Below are positions 1 to 9,302 of a stretch of DNA of 10,564 nucleotides, in pieces. Below the pieces are notes generated by a model. It did no database searches. It was given only the letters and a program-made list of their open reading frames with translations, and was not told where the DNA came from. The DNA is taken from assembly GCA_018263655.1 (NCBI GenBank), contig JAANWY010000121.1, positions 1-10,564 of the forward strand. Direction: 5' to 3'. Source of the stretch: Anaerolineales bacterium (GTDB lineage Bacteria > Chloroflexota > Anaerolineae > Epilineales > JAANWY01). A program made the position numbers and the translations under genes. How positions within the stretch are numbered: position 1 is the stretch's first letter; the number at the start of each line of letters is the position of its first letter.

Positions 1-62
1 GGGCGGCCGCCCCCCACACCCCCATCTTCTCCGCATTTCCAAACTGCGAGATCAGTAAAAAT

Positions 63-68
63 AAGGAG
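63..68 (+). promoter_or_regulatory. Ribosome binding site of the subtilase gene
   Basis: AAGGAG lies 10 bases before the ATG at 79 and is a good Shine-Dalgarno match, which supports that start. No convincing -35/-10 pair is visible in the 60 bases upstream, so the promoter probably lies outside the window. Confidence 0.7.
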
Positions 69-78
69 TGTCCCCACC

Positions 79-3000
79 ATGTTCCGGTTTCACAAATTCC
101 GCGTCGTCCTGCTGCTTGTACTGGCTAGCGCCATCGCCGGCATCCCGCTTGCAGGAGCAGCGCCGGCTCCACAATCACCCACCATCTTGCTCAAGGCACG
201 CACCATTCAGCCCGTACCTGGCCTGGACCAAGACACAGCGTCGGACCTGCTCGCCGCCGAGGCGCACGCTGCCGCTGAGAACGGCAGCTTTCACGCCCTC
301 ATCCAGCTCGACCACATACCTAGCCTGGCCGAGAAAAAAGCTCTGGCCGCGCAGGGCCTTCATCTGCAATCCTACCTCCCCCACCAGGCTTGGATCGCCC
401 GCGTCGACACCGTGCAGTCAGGTCCGCTACACACTCTGGCCGGCCAGAAGGACGTCACGTGGGTGGGCGCCCTGCTCCCAACCGACAAACTAGATCCGTC
501 ACTGGTTGAGTACCTGGCCCAGCCGGCCGAACCCGACTTCGGAGGCGAGATTGCGGTCAGCGTCCAGCTCCACGCCGACGTGAACTTGGCCGCCGGGCGA
601 GAGCTTCTGAAACGCTACGATGCACGCATCACCGGCGAGGCCAGCGCCATCAACCTTCTCACGGCTGAGTTGGCCCGCGCCGATGTGACGGCGCTGAGCC
701 AGGAAGAAGAGGTCCTGTGGCTGGAACTCCCCATGCCGGCCCTGACCGCGACCAACGCCAACTCCCGCACCCGCACTAATGTTGACAACATCCAGAACAC
801 TGCGCCCTACAACCTAAACGGCAGCGGGATCACGGTACTTGTGTTCGACGTTGGGCGCGCCAGCCACCCAGACTACAACGGCCGCAACGTCGATCAAGAT
901 TCTACCAACGTCGCCGACCACTCGTCACACGTGGCCGGCACGGCGCTCGGCAACGGCGCCGGCGATCCCACCAACAGCGTCGCCAACAACCGCGGCATGG
1001 CGCCCAGCGCCAACCTGATCACCTACGGCCTGGAAACCGATGGTACCAACCTTTTCCTGTACGACAATACGGGTGACGTCCAAGCCGATTTCCAAAGCGC
1101 CCTGGACAATGGCGCCGACATCGGTACCGCCTCTCTCGGTACAAACCTGGCGAACAACGGGACTAACCGTATCAACAACGGTAACCCCGTCGGCGTCTTC
1201 CAATGCAACCGTGAGGGCGACTACAACACCACCTCCCAGTTGCTCGATAACATCGTGCGCGGCAGTCTCGGAAGTCCGTTTATCATGACCTGGGCTGCCG
1301 GCAACGAACGCGGCGACGGGCGGTGCGGCAATCAGTTCAACACGACCGCGCCGCCGGCCAACGCCAAGAACCCGATCCACGTCGCTGCTACCAACCAGAA
1401 CAATGACGGTAGCGCGAACTTCAGCAGTTGGGGCCCCACCGACGATGGCCGGCTCAAGCCCATCGTCTCAGCCCCCGGTGTAAACGTCCTCTCGACGATT
1501 CCCAACACCTTCATCGACAACCGCAACCGCAACTGTGTCAACAACCCGGCCAGTCCCAACGATGGCGACGATTACTGCTGGCCATACGACACCATGAGCG
1601 GCACGAGCATGGCCACGCCGGCCGTGGCCGGCATCGTGGCCCTCATGCTGGAGCAGTTCCAGGATTCGTACAACACCCCCAACAACCTATTGCCGGCCAC
1701 CGTCAAGGCACTGCTCATGAACACAGCCGCTGATGGTGACGGCGCGGATGGCCCTGATTTCGAGACCGGCTATGGCCGCGTGGATGCCCAGGCCGCGGTG
1801 GACGCCATCCTGGAGAATCGATTCCGCGACGGCAGCCTGACCAACACCGGTGATGTTGACCGTTACTACATCGAGGTTCCGGCCGGTGCGGCCGCCCTGC
1901 AAGTCAGCCTGGCCTGGGATGACGCAGCCGGCAACGCTCTCGCGGCGACAGAACTGGTCAACGACCTGGACCTGCGCCTCGTCGAGCCGGGTGGCGCCAC
2001 CACCTGGCAACCCTGGGTGCTCGACCCGACCGCGGGCAATGAGGCCAACAATGCCGCGCGAGGTGACGACACCCTCAACAACCAGGAGCAGGTGATGGTG
2101 CAGAACCCGGCCGCCGGCTGGTGGACGGTGGAAGTACGCGCCGATTCCTTGCCCCAGGGGCCGCAGACCTACGGGTTGGCGGCCACCCACAATCCTTGGA
2201 CCTTCTCCCTGGAACACCCGACCAACGCCCAGCCGGCCGACGCCGGCTATTTCGCCGGCCCGGGCAAGTTCCTGGTACGCCTCGACATCAGCGACGGCTA
2301 CCGACCCAGCACCAATATCACCGCCATGGATCCCTCCACCGATCTGGAGATGTCCGTCGGCAGCGAGCAGATCGGCGTTGACGGGGGCGCCATCGTGCAC
2401 TACGGGCCGGTTGGCAACGAATACCATCTGGTCGTGCGCGCCCCGGCCCAGGCCGCCGCCGGCGCCTACGACTTCACCGTCAACTTCCAGAGCGCCTTCA
2501 CCGAAACCGAAACCAGCGCCGTGGTCTACCAGAGCACGCCGGTCGATCCCAAGGCCATGTCCCTGGTGCTCGACCGCTCGGGCAGCATGGGCTACGACAG
2601 CAAGCTCGACGCGGCTAAGAACGCCGGCCGCGACTTCATCTTCATGAGCGAGATCGACGACGGCCTGGCCCAGGTTGAGTTCAACGAGAATTACAACATC
2701 TTCCAGAACCTGACCGACGTCACCGCCGAGGCCGATCTGACCACCTTCTCCAACAACCTCAACCCCATCACGGCCGATGGCTGGACCGGCATCGGTGGGG
2801 CAGTGAAGGCCGGCTATGACGAAATCAAGGCTGACAGTCGCATTCCCAGCCTCGTCCTGCTCTCCGACGGACTTCAGAACCGCGATCCCATGTGGGAAGA
2901 CGTGCGCGACGACATCCCGACCAACGTGAAGATCCACACGGTAGCCCTCGGTCCCGACGCTGACCAGACGTTGATGGCCCAAATCGCCGACCGTCACGAC

Positions 3001-5697
3001 GGCGACTTCCACCCCGTGCCCACGGGCGCCGGCACCCTGCTGGCCCTCAACGCCATCACCGCCGATGTCAGCGTGGCCAGCCGCGTTGAAAACCGCCTGG
3101 CCGACGTCTACCAGTTCATCGCCGGCGAGGTGCGCGACTATGAGCGACACCGCGAACGCGCCGGCACGCTCAACGCCGGGAACAGCACCACTTACGACAT
3201 CACTATCGACGAAAGCGTGCCGTGGGTCTTCTTTACCCTGAACTGGGCGGACACCAGCGCCAGCCTCACGCTGAAGCTCCGCCGACCCGACGGTGTCACT
3301 TATGTAAACGCCTCTGACGCCGACGCAGTATATCGCACTGACGTCACCAGCGAACGCTTCCGCATGACGGCGCCGGTCCCCGGCACATGGCGCATGGAGA
3401 TCAGCAATACCGGCGGCGTCGCCACCGAATACCTGGCCACAGCCGAAGGGCCGGCCGACACGGACCTGATGGTATTCACGCCGTCGCTAGGCGAATGCCG
3501 ACCCACCAAGCCAGAGCGCATCTGCGCCGGCTTCGTTGACGGCAAGGGCTACGTTGACGGCGATCAGACCTTCCTGCTGCTCGGCATAGAAGGCACACAG
3601 GAGCGGCAGTTGTCCAAAACCGAGCACGGCTACTACTGCACGACAGAAGAGCTGTATTTCCCCGAAGGTGGTAACTCGGTGAAAATCGAAGCCAGTGGCC
3701 AGGACCGCGAGGGCAAGGCCATTCACCGCATCGAGCGCAAGGGCTTCTACTGCGGCGACCTGGACGTGCCGGCGGTGTTGCTCGTCAACGATGTCCGCGC
3801 TTACCAGGGCGAATTCTACTTTCCCGAGCGCGACATGTACATCACCGCTCTGAACGACCTCGGCGTTGACCACGACGTGTGGGACACCGACATCGACGGG
3901 CCTCCGTCTGCCAGCGTCCTCAACCGGTACCAGACCGTCATATGGTTGACGGCCGATGACGACGTTCGCGAGACGGGAATCGGAAGCGGTCGCAGCACTC
4001 TGGATACTGACGAGGAAAGCGCCGTAGACGCCTTCCTCAAATATCGCAAGGGCAATGTCTTCGCCCTAAGCAGCCAGGGCTATCTGGATGTCTACGGCCT
4101 GACGCTATTCGCGAAGGATGGGCTCGGCGTTCAGGGCTTCAACCCTGGTATCGGCAGCACGAAGATACGCGGTGTACGCGACACCGCATTGGGGCACGAG
4201 TTCGGCGACTATGCCTTTGGGCCGCCTTATACCAACAGCAACGACGAACTGATACCCGGCCCCGAGAGCGACGCCAACTTCGTCGATGAGAACGACAAAG
4301 TCACCGGCGTGACGCATGCCTACGGCCAGGGTTGTGCTGCTTTCTTCGCCTTCGGTCTGGAGGGGTTGCCCGCGGCCCAGCTCAAGGAAGCCGTGAAGCG
4401 CATAGTTGAGTGGGACTGCGCCCCCGTTGACGTCTCGGTTGACGCAAGCACTACCATCACCGATGTTACCCTGAATTACGGGGAAACTTACACCGACACG
4501 TTCTCCATCGAGAATCCGGCGCCCAACATCGGCGGCCTGCGCGTGGAGCTGAACAACGGCCCAACGCACCTGTGGTTGCTGACTGACAGCGCCGGCGGCG
4601 TCCCCAACCTACTGGCGTCCTACAACGTTGGAGACCTGCCGACGCCACTGGCTGCCACAGCCACAGCCAGCGCACCATTGAACTCAGCTAACGCCGTCAG
4701 CCGCCTGTGCGAGATCACAACCGGACTGAGCGATTGCTGCACCGGCGGCACGTGTACCGAAGAGATGCTGCTCGATAATGACGTCGCGATCGTGTGGAAC
4801 AATACACCCTTTGCGGACCCGGCTGTGCTGGGCAACATGCTGGCGGATTTCGTGGACCGAGGTGGCACGGTGCTGTTGGGCGGCGACGCGCTAGTCTACG
4901 GCGCCTCAGGCTTGAAAGGCCGGTTCGCCAGCGAGGGTTATTCACCACTGGTGAGCAACGGTACCATCCTGGGTGCGGCTTCGCTGGGTACGATTCTCAC
5001 ACCTGGTCACCCGGTGCTGGACGGTGTTGGTGCCATCAGCACTTCGGACCACCTGGACGTGTCATCGACGGCGGGTGATGTCGCCGTCCATGCGCAATGG
5101 AACGATAGCGAGCCACTGGTGGCTACGCGGGTGGTGCGGCCAGGCACAGGCGGCCAAGTTATCGCCATCAACGCCTCGTTCGAGAACGGTGCGTGGGCTA
5201 ACAACCTGGACACGCTTGTCGCCAACGCGCTTGGGTTACTCGATGAGAGCTGGCGCTATCCGGGCTGGTTCGACCTGGACTGCTCGGAGACCCCGCCGGC
5301 CGAGACAGGCGTGCCGCCAATGGTGTTCGACGGCACACTCACCTGCCCCGATGTCCAAGGCGGCGTCAACTGGCAAGTCGGCTTGCGTGTAGACAGCAGC
5401 TTCGCGCCGGCATCCAGCATCAACTTGGCCACGCCGCCGAGCTATCACGGCAAGATAACGGTCGATACGAATGCGATGGGTCGCGCCCGGGTCAACATGC
5501 CACTCGACATGACGGTCCTGTGCCCGATCGGCGACACAGACTGCGACCTGGCCATCAGCATCATCGATCTCCAGCAGATAGCCGCCTACTTCGGCGATCC
5601 GTCGCCTCCGTCCTGGGCCGACGTCGACGATGACGGTGACGTGGACGTGGACGACCTGATGGCCATAGCATCCAACTGGCGCCGCACGTTCCAGTAA
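79..5697 (+). CDS. Secreted S8 subtilisin-like protease with VWA and C-terminal dockerin domains
   Basis: A very large exported serine protease of 1872 residues, complete and uninterrupted. Residues 1-27 form a signal peptide with a basic start (FRFHKFR), a hydrophobic core and an AGA-A type cleavage site. Residues ~30-230 look like an inhibitory prodomain. The S8 catalytic domain covers ~240-580: Asp257 (in VFDVG), His281 (in HSSHVAG), oxyanion Asn409 (in AAGNE) and Ser510 (in GTSMATP). A P-domain-like beta segment (~585-710) and another beta region (~715-820) follow. A VWA domain (~826-1010) has a complete MIDAS: Asp832/Ser834/Ser836 (DRSGS), Thr903 and Asp930 (LLSDG). Then come a PPC-like beta domain (~1033-1130), an Ig-like part (~1135-1230), two segments resembling the class-I amidotransferase fold (~1233-1420 and ~1566-1725) and a dockerin (1818-1870) with two calcium loops. 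The likely role is extracellular protein degradation with metal-dependent adhesion. Active-site and MIDAS calls are read directly; the domains after ~1130 are less certain. It is probably the first gene of an operon with the next one. Confidence 0.93.
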   Translation: MFRFHKFRVVLLLVLASAIAGIPLAGAAPAPQSPTILLKARTIQPVPGLDQDTASDLLAAEAHAAAENGSFHALIQLDHIPSLAEKKALAAQGLHLQSYLPHQAWIARVDTVQSGPLHTLAGQKDVTWVGALLPTDKLDPSLVEYLAQPAEPDFGGEIAVSVQLHADVNLAAGRELLKRYDARITGEASAINLLTAELARADVTALSQEEEVLWLELPMPALTATNANSRTRTNVDNIQNTAPYNLNGSGITVLVFDVGRASHPDYNGRNVDQDSTNVADHSSHVAGTALGNGAGDPTNSVANNRGMAPSANLITYGLETDGTNLFLYDNTGDVQADFQSALDNGADIGTASLGTNLANNGTNRINNGNPVGVFQCNREGDYNTTSQLLDNIVRGSLGSPFIMTWAAGNERGDGRCGNQFNTTAPPANAKNPIHVAATNQNNDGSANFSSWGPTDDGRLKPIVSAPGVNVLSTIPNTFIDNRNRNCVNNPASPNDGDDYCWPYDTMSGTSMATPAVAGIVALMLEQFQDSYNTPNNLLPATVKALLMNTAADGDGADGPDFETGYGRVDAQAAVDAILENRFRDGSLTNTGDVDRYYIEVPAGAAALQVSLAWDDAAGNALAATELVNDLDLRLVEPGGATTWQPWVLDPTAGNEANNAARGDDTLNNQEQVMVQNPAAGWWTVEVRADSLPQGPQTYGLAATHNPWTFSLEHPTNAQPADAGYFAGPGKFLVRLDISDGYRPSTNITAMDPSTDLEMSVGSEQIGVDGGAIVHYGPVGNEYHLVVRAPAQAAAGAYDFTVNFQSAFTETETSAVVYQSTPVDPKAMSLVLDRSGSMGYDSKLDAAKNAGRDFIFMSEIDDGLAQVEFNENYNIFQNLTDVTAEADLTTFSNNLNPITADGWTGIGGAVKAGYDEIKADSRIPSLVLLSDGLQNRDPMWEDVRDDIPTNVKIHTVALGPDADQTLMAQIADRHDGDFHPVPTGAGTLLALNAITADVSVASRVENRLADVYQFIAGEVRDYERHRERAGTLNAGNSTTYDITIDESVPWVFFTLNWADTSASLTLKLRRPDGVTYVNASDADAVYRTDVTSERFRMTAPVPGTWRMEISNTGGVATEYLATAEGPADTDLMVFTPSLGECRPTKPERICAGFVDGKGYVDGDQTFLLLGIEGTQERQLSKTEHGYYCTTEELYFPEGGNSVKIEASGQDREGKAIHRIERKGFYCGDLDVPAVLLVNDVRAYQGEFYFPERDMYITALNDLGVDHDVWDTDIDGPPSASVLNRYQTVIWLTADDDVRETGIGSGRSTLDTDEESAVDAFLKYRKGNVFALSSQGYLDVYGLTLFAKDGLGVQGFNPGIGSTKIRGVRDTALGHEFGDYAFGPPYTNSNDELIPGPESDANFVDENDKVTGVTHAYGQGCAAFFAFGLEGLPAAQLKEAVKRIVEWDCAPVDVSVDASTTITDVTLNYGETYTDTFSIENPAPNIGGLRVELNNGPTHLWLLTDSAGGVPNLLASYNVGDLPTPLAATATASAPLNSANAVSRLCEITTGLSDCCTGGTCTEEMLLDNDVAIVWNNTPFADPAVLGNMLADFVDRGGTVLLGGDALVYGASGLKGRFASEGYSPLVSNGTILGAASLGTILTPGHPVLDGVGAISTSDHLDVSSTAGDVAVHAQWNDSEPLVATRVVRPGTGGQVIAINASFENGAWANNLDTLVANALGLLDESWRYPGWFDLDCSETPPAETGVPPMVFDGTLTCPDVQGGVNWQVGLRVDSSFAPASSINLATPPSYHGKITVDTNAMGRARVNMPLDMTVLCPIGDTDCDLAISIIDLQQIAAYFGDPSPPSWADVDDDGDVDVDDLMAIASNWRRTFQ

Positions 5698-5720
5698 CCG
5701 ACCGGATGGTAGTACTTGAC

Positions 5721-8700
5721 ATGATGAACAGACAACGAGTACTCATTCACGTCATAGCCCTGATCTTTCTGTCAGCCCAGGCAATCGGGCTGGCTCAGGC
5801 CCAAGGACCAGTGTTGCAGAAACAGACCGCCACTATTACCTTCGAGGAGACGATTCCTCAGCCCCAGGTGGTCCGCAATCAGTATTGCAACAACACGTCG
5901 ACCAACAAGGGCGTCGAGTTCCTGGAAAGCGCCCGTATCTTCCAACCTTCGGTCCAAACGGCCAGCTCCTCCCATGCTCTGACCAACCAGTTCCCTGGCC
6001 AGGAGTTCTATCAGACCAAGACGGTGAAGATCCGTTTCACCACCGGCCAGTCCCAGGTGAGCGCGAAGGTGGGGCTGGAGCACGCGTATTCCTTCCCCGT
6101 GACCGCAGTTCTCTACGCCTACAGCGGTAACACCCCCGGCTCTGGCTTTATCAATTTTGCCACCGCCTACCTGGGGAACGGGCCGACCCCGATCACTCAT
6201 ACACTGTCGCTGTCCTCAGCAGCCGGCGACATCCGCAGCGTCCAGATCGAGTTCAGCGGTCCGTCGACCGGCAACTTCGCCTTTGAGGTGATTGACGACC
6301 TGAGCTTTAGCACGGTAGGTCCGACCTGCACTGGCGTAGATACCACCGACCCCACCGTGCAGATCACCAAGCCCGGCAGCAATGGGCAGACTTTCTACAA
6401 CCGCACCATCGAGCTGGCCTTCAACGCCAACGACAGCGGGACCGGCGTGGCGAAAATCAAAGTCTCGTTCCTCGACGCCGCCAGCGCCGAGCTGAGTTCC
6501 TTCTACGTGTGCGGAAACCCAGGAGTGCCGCCGTGTCCGACGTCCAGCAGTCTGAGCTATGATTTCTACACCTACCTGGCGCAGCACACCGCCACTATCC
6601 GCGTGAAGGCATGGGGCTTTGCCGGCCGCAGCGGCCAGGCCGACCGCTCCCTCACACTGACCTGGTTTGGAAACAGCTTCAACCTCTGGGCTGCGGCGAT
6701 GGAGATCACCCAGGGGATCCAACCCTGGCTGCCCACCAACACCCAGCACACCGCGGTCATCACGCCGACCTTCACCTACCCCACCGCTCCGACGGGGGTT
6801 CCCCTGGTGGCGGACCGGACCACTGTGGTGCGGGTTTACGCCGGCGTGGAGAACACAGCCGGCAGTGTGCCGGTGACCAAGGCCAGAGCCTGGCTGCGAT
6901 GCTATACCGACGCGGCTTACTCCACCTCCTGCTCCGGACCAACGAAGCTCACGCCCAAGAACCAGCCCCCGCAGATCCTGCGGGAGATCATCGTCCGGCC
7001 CACCAACAGCCTGGACACCAAGCGCCGGGACACCAGATTGAGCTGGAACTTCGAGCTGCCGAGTGCCTGGATTCAAGCGAGCCGCATCTACCTGGAAGCC
7101 GAGGTCGCACCTCCGACCGGGGTGACGGAGTGCAGCGGCTGCTACGACGCCGCCAATCGCATCCGCGTCTCGCAAATAGATTTCAACGCTGTGCCGAGCT
7201 TCACCAACAAGCTAGTCCACCTGGTGCGAATCAGCCGCCAGTTGAACGGAAACACTACTACGCCCACGCAAGCTCAGATCAATGCTCCCGTGAGTTTTTT
7301 CCGCAAGGCCTACCCGGTGGACGAGACCACCGTTTCCTCCACTCCGAACGCTACCTGGACCCTGGGCGATGATGTCTCGCTGTCGCTGGGCGTGCGCTGC
7401 GGGCGGGTAACCGGCCTACTCGCCAAGGATATTCCCAACAAGGCCAATAAGGAGGCGGTCCTTTCCATCATCGATAGCGGCTACCCCTGCTCGGGCCGGG
7501 GGGGCGGCGGTTACGCCTACACTAACGCCGGCGCCCCAGCCAAGGTCGGGGCCGAGGAGGTCGGGCACGCCGTCGGGCTGAGTCACGCGGGCCCCCCACC
7601 GGGACACGCCGCCGAGTGTATGGCTCAGTCAGGTGGGTGTGACAACGACTGGCCCTGGCCGCACGGTACCATCGGGGCATTCGGATTCGATGTCATCAAC
7701 ATGACGGTCGTCATATCCGGAACAACGGAAGCCGACCCGCATGACTTCATGTCCTACGGCAGTCCGAATTGGGTGTCGTCGCGCAACTGGATCCGCGTCT
7801 ACAACGCCTTCACCAACAGCAACCTGACGTACCCCAAGTCCTCCAGCCAGACAGGCAGCGCCGTTCAGGGTACAAGTACAAGCGCCGCGGTACAGGCTGC
7901 TACAGTTACAGCTTCCACAGCCACGGATAGCTATTTGTCGGTGCACGGTGAGTACGACGCGGAAGCCGGCTGGCAACTGTTGCCAAGCTACGAGCTGGCG
8001 CTCCCCTCGGGCTCGCACGATGAGGTAGGCGAAGGCGAGTACATCATCGAGCTGCTCAGCGCTGGCGAAGAGGTCCTGTCCACTCGCCGCTTCTCCATAC
8101 CGCCCAGTCACATCGACACCGGCGACCCCGAAACCATGCTCATCCCTCCGCCCAGCTTTGTGGAAATCATGCCGCTGCCCGAGGGTGCGGCCTTCATCAC
8201 CCTGCGTACCGTCACCGAAACGTTGGCGACGGTGTCGCGCAGCAGCAACACCCCCACCGTTGAGATCCTCTCTCCGACCGGCGATGGTTTCGAGGGCCAG
8301 CCTGACAATCCGATCATCCACTGGCAGGGACTGGACGCCGACGAGGACTCGCTGCACTACATGGTGCAATACACCCCCACCGCGCCGCGGCAGCAGAAGC
8401 CAGAATGGTACACCCTGGCCAGCGACCTGACAGCCGAGGAGTTACCGGTCAGTCTGGCCGATCTGCCGGGCGGCGACCAGGCCACAGTCCGGGTGTTGGC
8501 CAGCGATGGATTCAACACCGGAACGGCGACCTCCTCCAATTTTGCCGTGACGGGCAAACCACCCCAGGCCGAGATTCTCGCGCCTGCCGGCGAGGTCACA
8601 ATCAAGGAAGGCGACCGGATCGTGCTGCGCGGTACTGCAGGGGACATGGAGGATGGGCTTCTGGCCCCTGGCGCCCTCTCATGGTCCTCCGACCGCGACG

Positions 8701-9302
8701 GCCCGTTGGGCACAGGTCGCCGGCTCGGTGTGGACGCCCTCTCGCCCGGCGTCCACGAGATCACGCTGCAGGCCCAGGACGCTGATGGGCAATTCGGCGC
8801 CGACGTGATCGTTGTCGAGGTCACGGAACGGGTCAACACCCAACCGGCGGCCGATGCCGGCCCGGATCAAAACATGAGCGCCGGCGACGCCATCCCGCTG
8901 GATGGAACAGGGTCCGGCGATCTTGACGACGATTCGCTGGCTTACTACTGGGTGATTGTCAGCCAGCCAACCGGTAGCAGCCCCCAGTTGACAAACACCG
9001 AGACAGTGCAAGCGACCTTCTCCGCCAACAGTGAAGGAGACTACGAGGTCGAACTGATCGTCCACGACGGACAGGTGGCCAGCCGCCCCGACAAGGTCGT
9101 CATCCACGTCACTGGCTCTGGATTAGAGACCTGCCCCGACTTTAGCGGCGATGATCAAGTCACCGTGACAGACGTGCAAATGATTGCCGACGCCTGGCGC
9201 ACATCCAGCGCTACCTACGACCTGGATGGGAACGAGATGGTGACTGTTGCCGACATCACGCGGGTAGCGGGAGCATGGGGTCCATGTTCCACCAGCCACT
9301 GA
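5721..9302 (+). CDS. Secreted multidomain metalloprotease-like protein with PKD and dockerin domains
   Basis: An exported protein of 1193 residues from this start. ATGs at 5706 and 5724 are also possible; none has a good Shine-Dalgarno sequence. The start at 5721 gives a compact signal peptide (MMNRQR, hydrophobic core, cleavage after AQA at residue 27). Residues ~30-205 are a beta-rich region of unknown family, and ~207-310 resemble an Ig-like domain. The core (~319-700) resembles metalloproteases with the HExxHxxGxxH signature: it has residues 612-622 as EEVGHAVGLSH and a candidate Met-turn (DFMSYG, Met677). The first zinc histidine is replaced by Glu612, so activity is doubtful. Beta modules follow at ~725-850, a fibronectin/cadherin-like domain at ~850-950, an Ig-like domain at ~950-1035, a PKD domain at ~1038-1128 (ADAGPDQ start) and a dockerin at ~1137-1190. 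It starts 23 bases after the subtilase stop, so the two are likely co-transcribed and possibly translationally linked. Its last ~180 bases overlap the convergent PIN gene. The core family assignment rests on motif pattern only. Confidence 0.88.
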   Translation: MMNRQRVLIHVIALIFLSAQAIGLAQAQGPVLQKQTATITFEETIPQPQVVRNQYCNNTSTNKGVEFLESARIFQPSVQTASSSHALTNQFPGQEFYQTKTVKIRFTTGQSQVSAKVGLEHAYSFPVTAVLYAYSGNTPGSGFINFATAYLGNGPTPITHTLSLSSAAGDIRSVQIEFSGPSTGNFAFEVIDDLSFSTVGPTCTGVDTTDPTVQITKPGSNGQTFYNRTIELAFNANDSGTGVAKIKVSFLDAASAELSSFYVCGNPGVPPCPTSSSLSYDFYTYLAQHTATIRVKAWGFAGRSGQADRSLTLTWFGNSFNLWAAAMEITQGIQPWLPTNTQHTAVITPTFTYPTAPTGVPLVADRTTVVRVYAGVENTAGSVPVTKARAWLRCYTDAAYSTSCSGPTKLTPKNQPPQILREIIVRPTNSLDTKRRDTRLSWNFELPSAWIQASRIYLEAEVAPPTGVTECSGCYDAANRIRVSQIDFNAVPSFTNKLVHLVRISRQLNGNTTTPTQAQINAPVSFFRKAYPVDETTVSSTPNATWTLGDDVSLSLGVRCGRVTGLLAKDIPNKANKEAVLSIIDSGYPCSGRGGGGYAYTNAGAPAKVGAEEVGHAVGLSHAGPPPGHAAECMAQSGGCDNDWPWPHGTIGAFGFDVINMTVVISGTTEADPHDFMSYGSPNWVSSRNWIRVYNAFTNSNLTYPKSSSQTGSAVQGTSTSAAVQAATVTASTATDSYLSVHGEYDAEAGWQLLPSYELALPSGSHDEVGEGEYIIELLSAGEEVLSTRRFSIPPSHIDTGDPETMLIPPPSFVEIMPLPEGAAFITLRTVTETLATVSRSSNTPTVEILSPTGDGFEGQPDNPIIHWQGLDADEDSLHYMVQYTPTAPRQQKPEWYTLASDLTAEELPVSLADLPGGDQATVRVLASDGFNTGTATSSNFAVTGKPPQAEILAPAGEVTIKEGDRIVLRGTAGDMEDGLLAPGALSWSSDRDGPLGTGRRLGVDALSPGVHEITLQAQDADGQFGADVIVVEVTERVNTQPAADAGPDQNMSAGDAIPLDGTGSGDLDDDSLAYYWVIVSQPTGSSPQLTNTETVQATFSANSEGDYEVELIVHDGQVASRPDKVVIHVTGSGLETCPDFSGDDQVTVTDVQMIADAWRTSSATYDLDGNEMVTVADITRVAGAWGPCSTSH

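Noticed and set aside
1..12. Perfect 12-base palindrome GGGCGGCCGCCC at the left edge
   Set aside because: It is pure G/C in GC-rich DNA, cut by the window edge and far from a promoter-like sequence. It could be a terminator remnant of an upstream gene but has no T-run.
2229..2265. Clustered GCCGGC palindromes that could form a hairpin
   Set aside because: They fall within coding sequence and reflect Ala/Gly codon use in GC-rich DNA; no sign of a terminator.
1687..3150. Long minus-strand open frame of 487 residues inside the subtilase gene
   Set aside because: It is antisense to the catalytic and VWA domains, which are clearly coding on the plus strand. Its valine/glycine-rich composition is typical of shadow frames in high-GC genes.
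6216..7175. Minus-strand open frame of 319 residues inside the second secreted protein
   Set aside because: Shadow frame: low-complexity Gly/Val/Arg composition, no recognisable motif and no ribosome binding site support.
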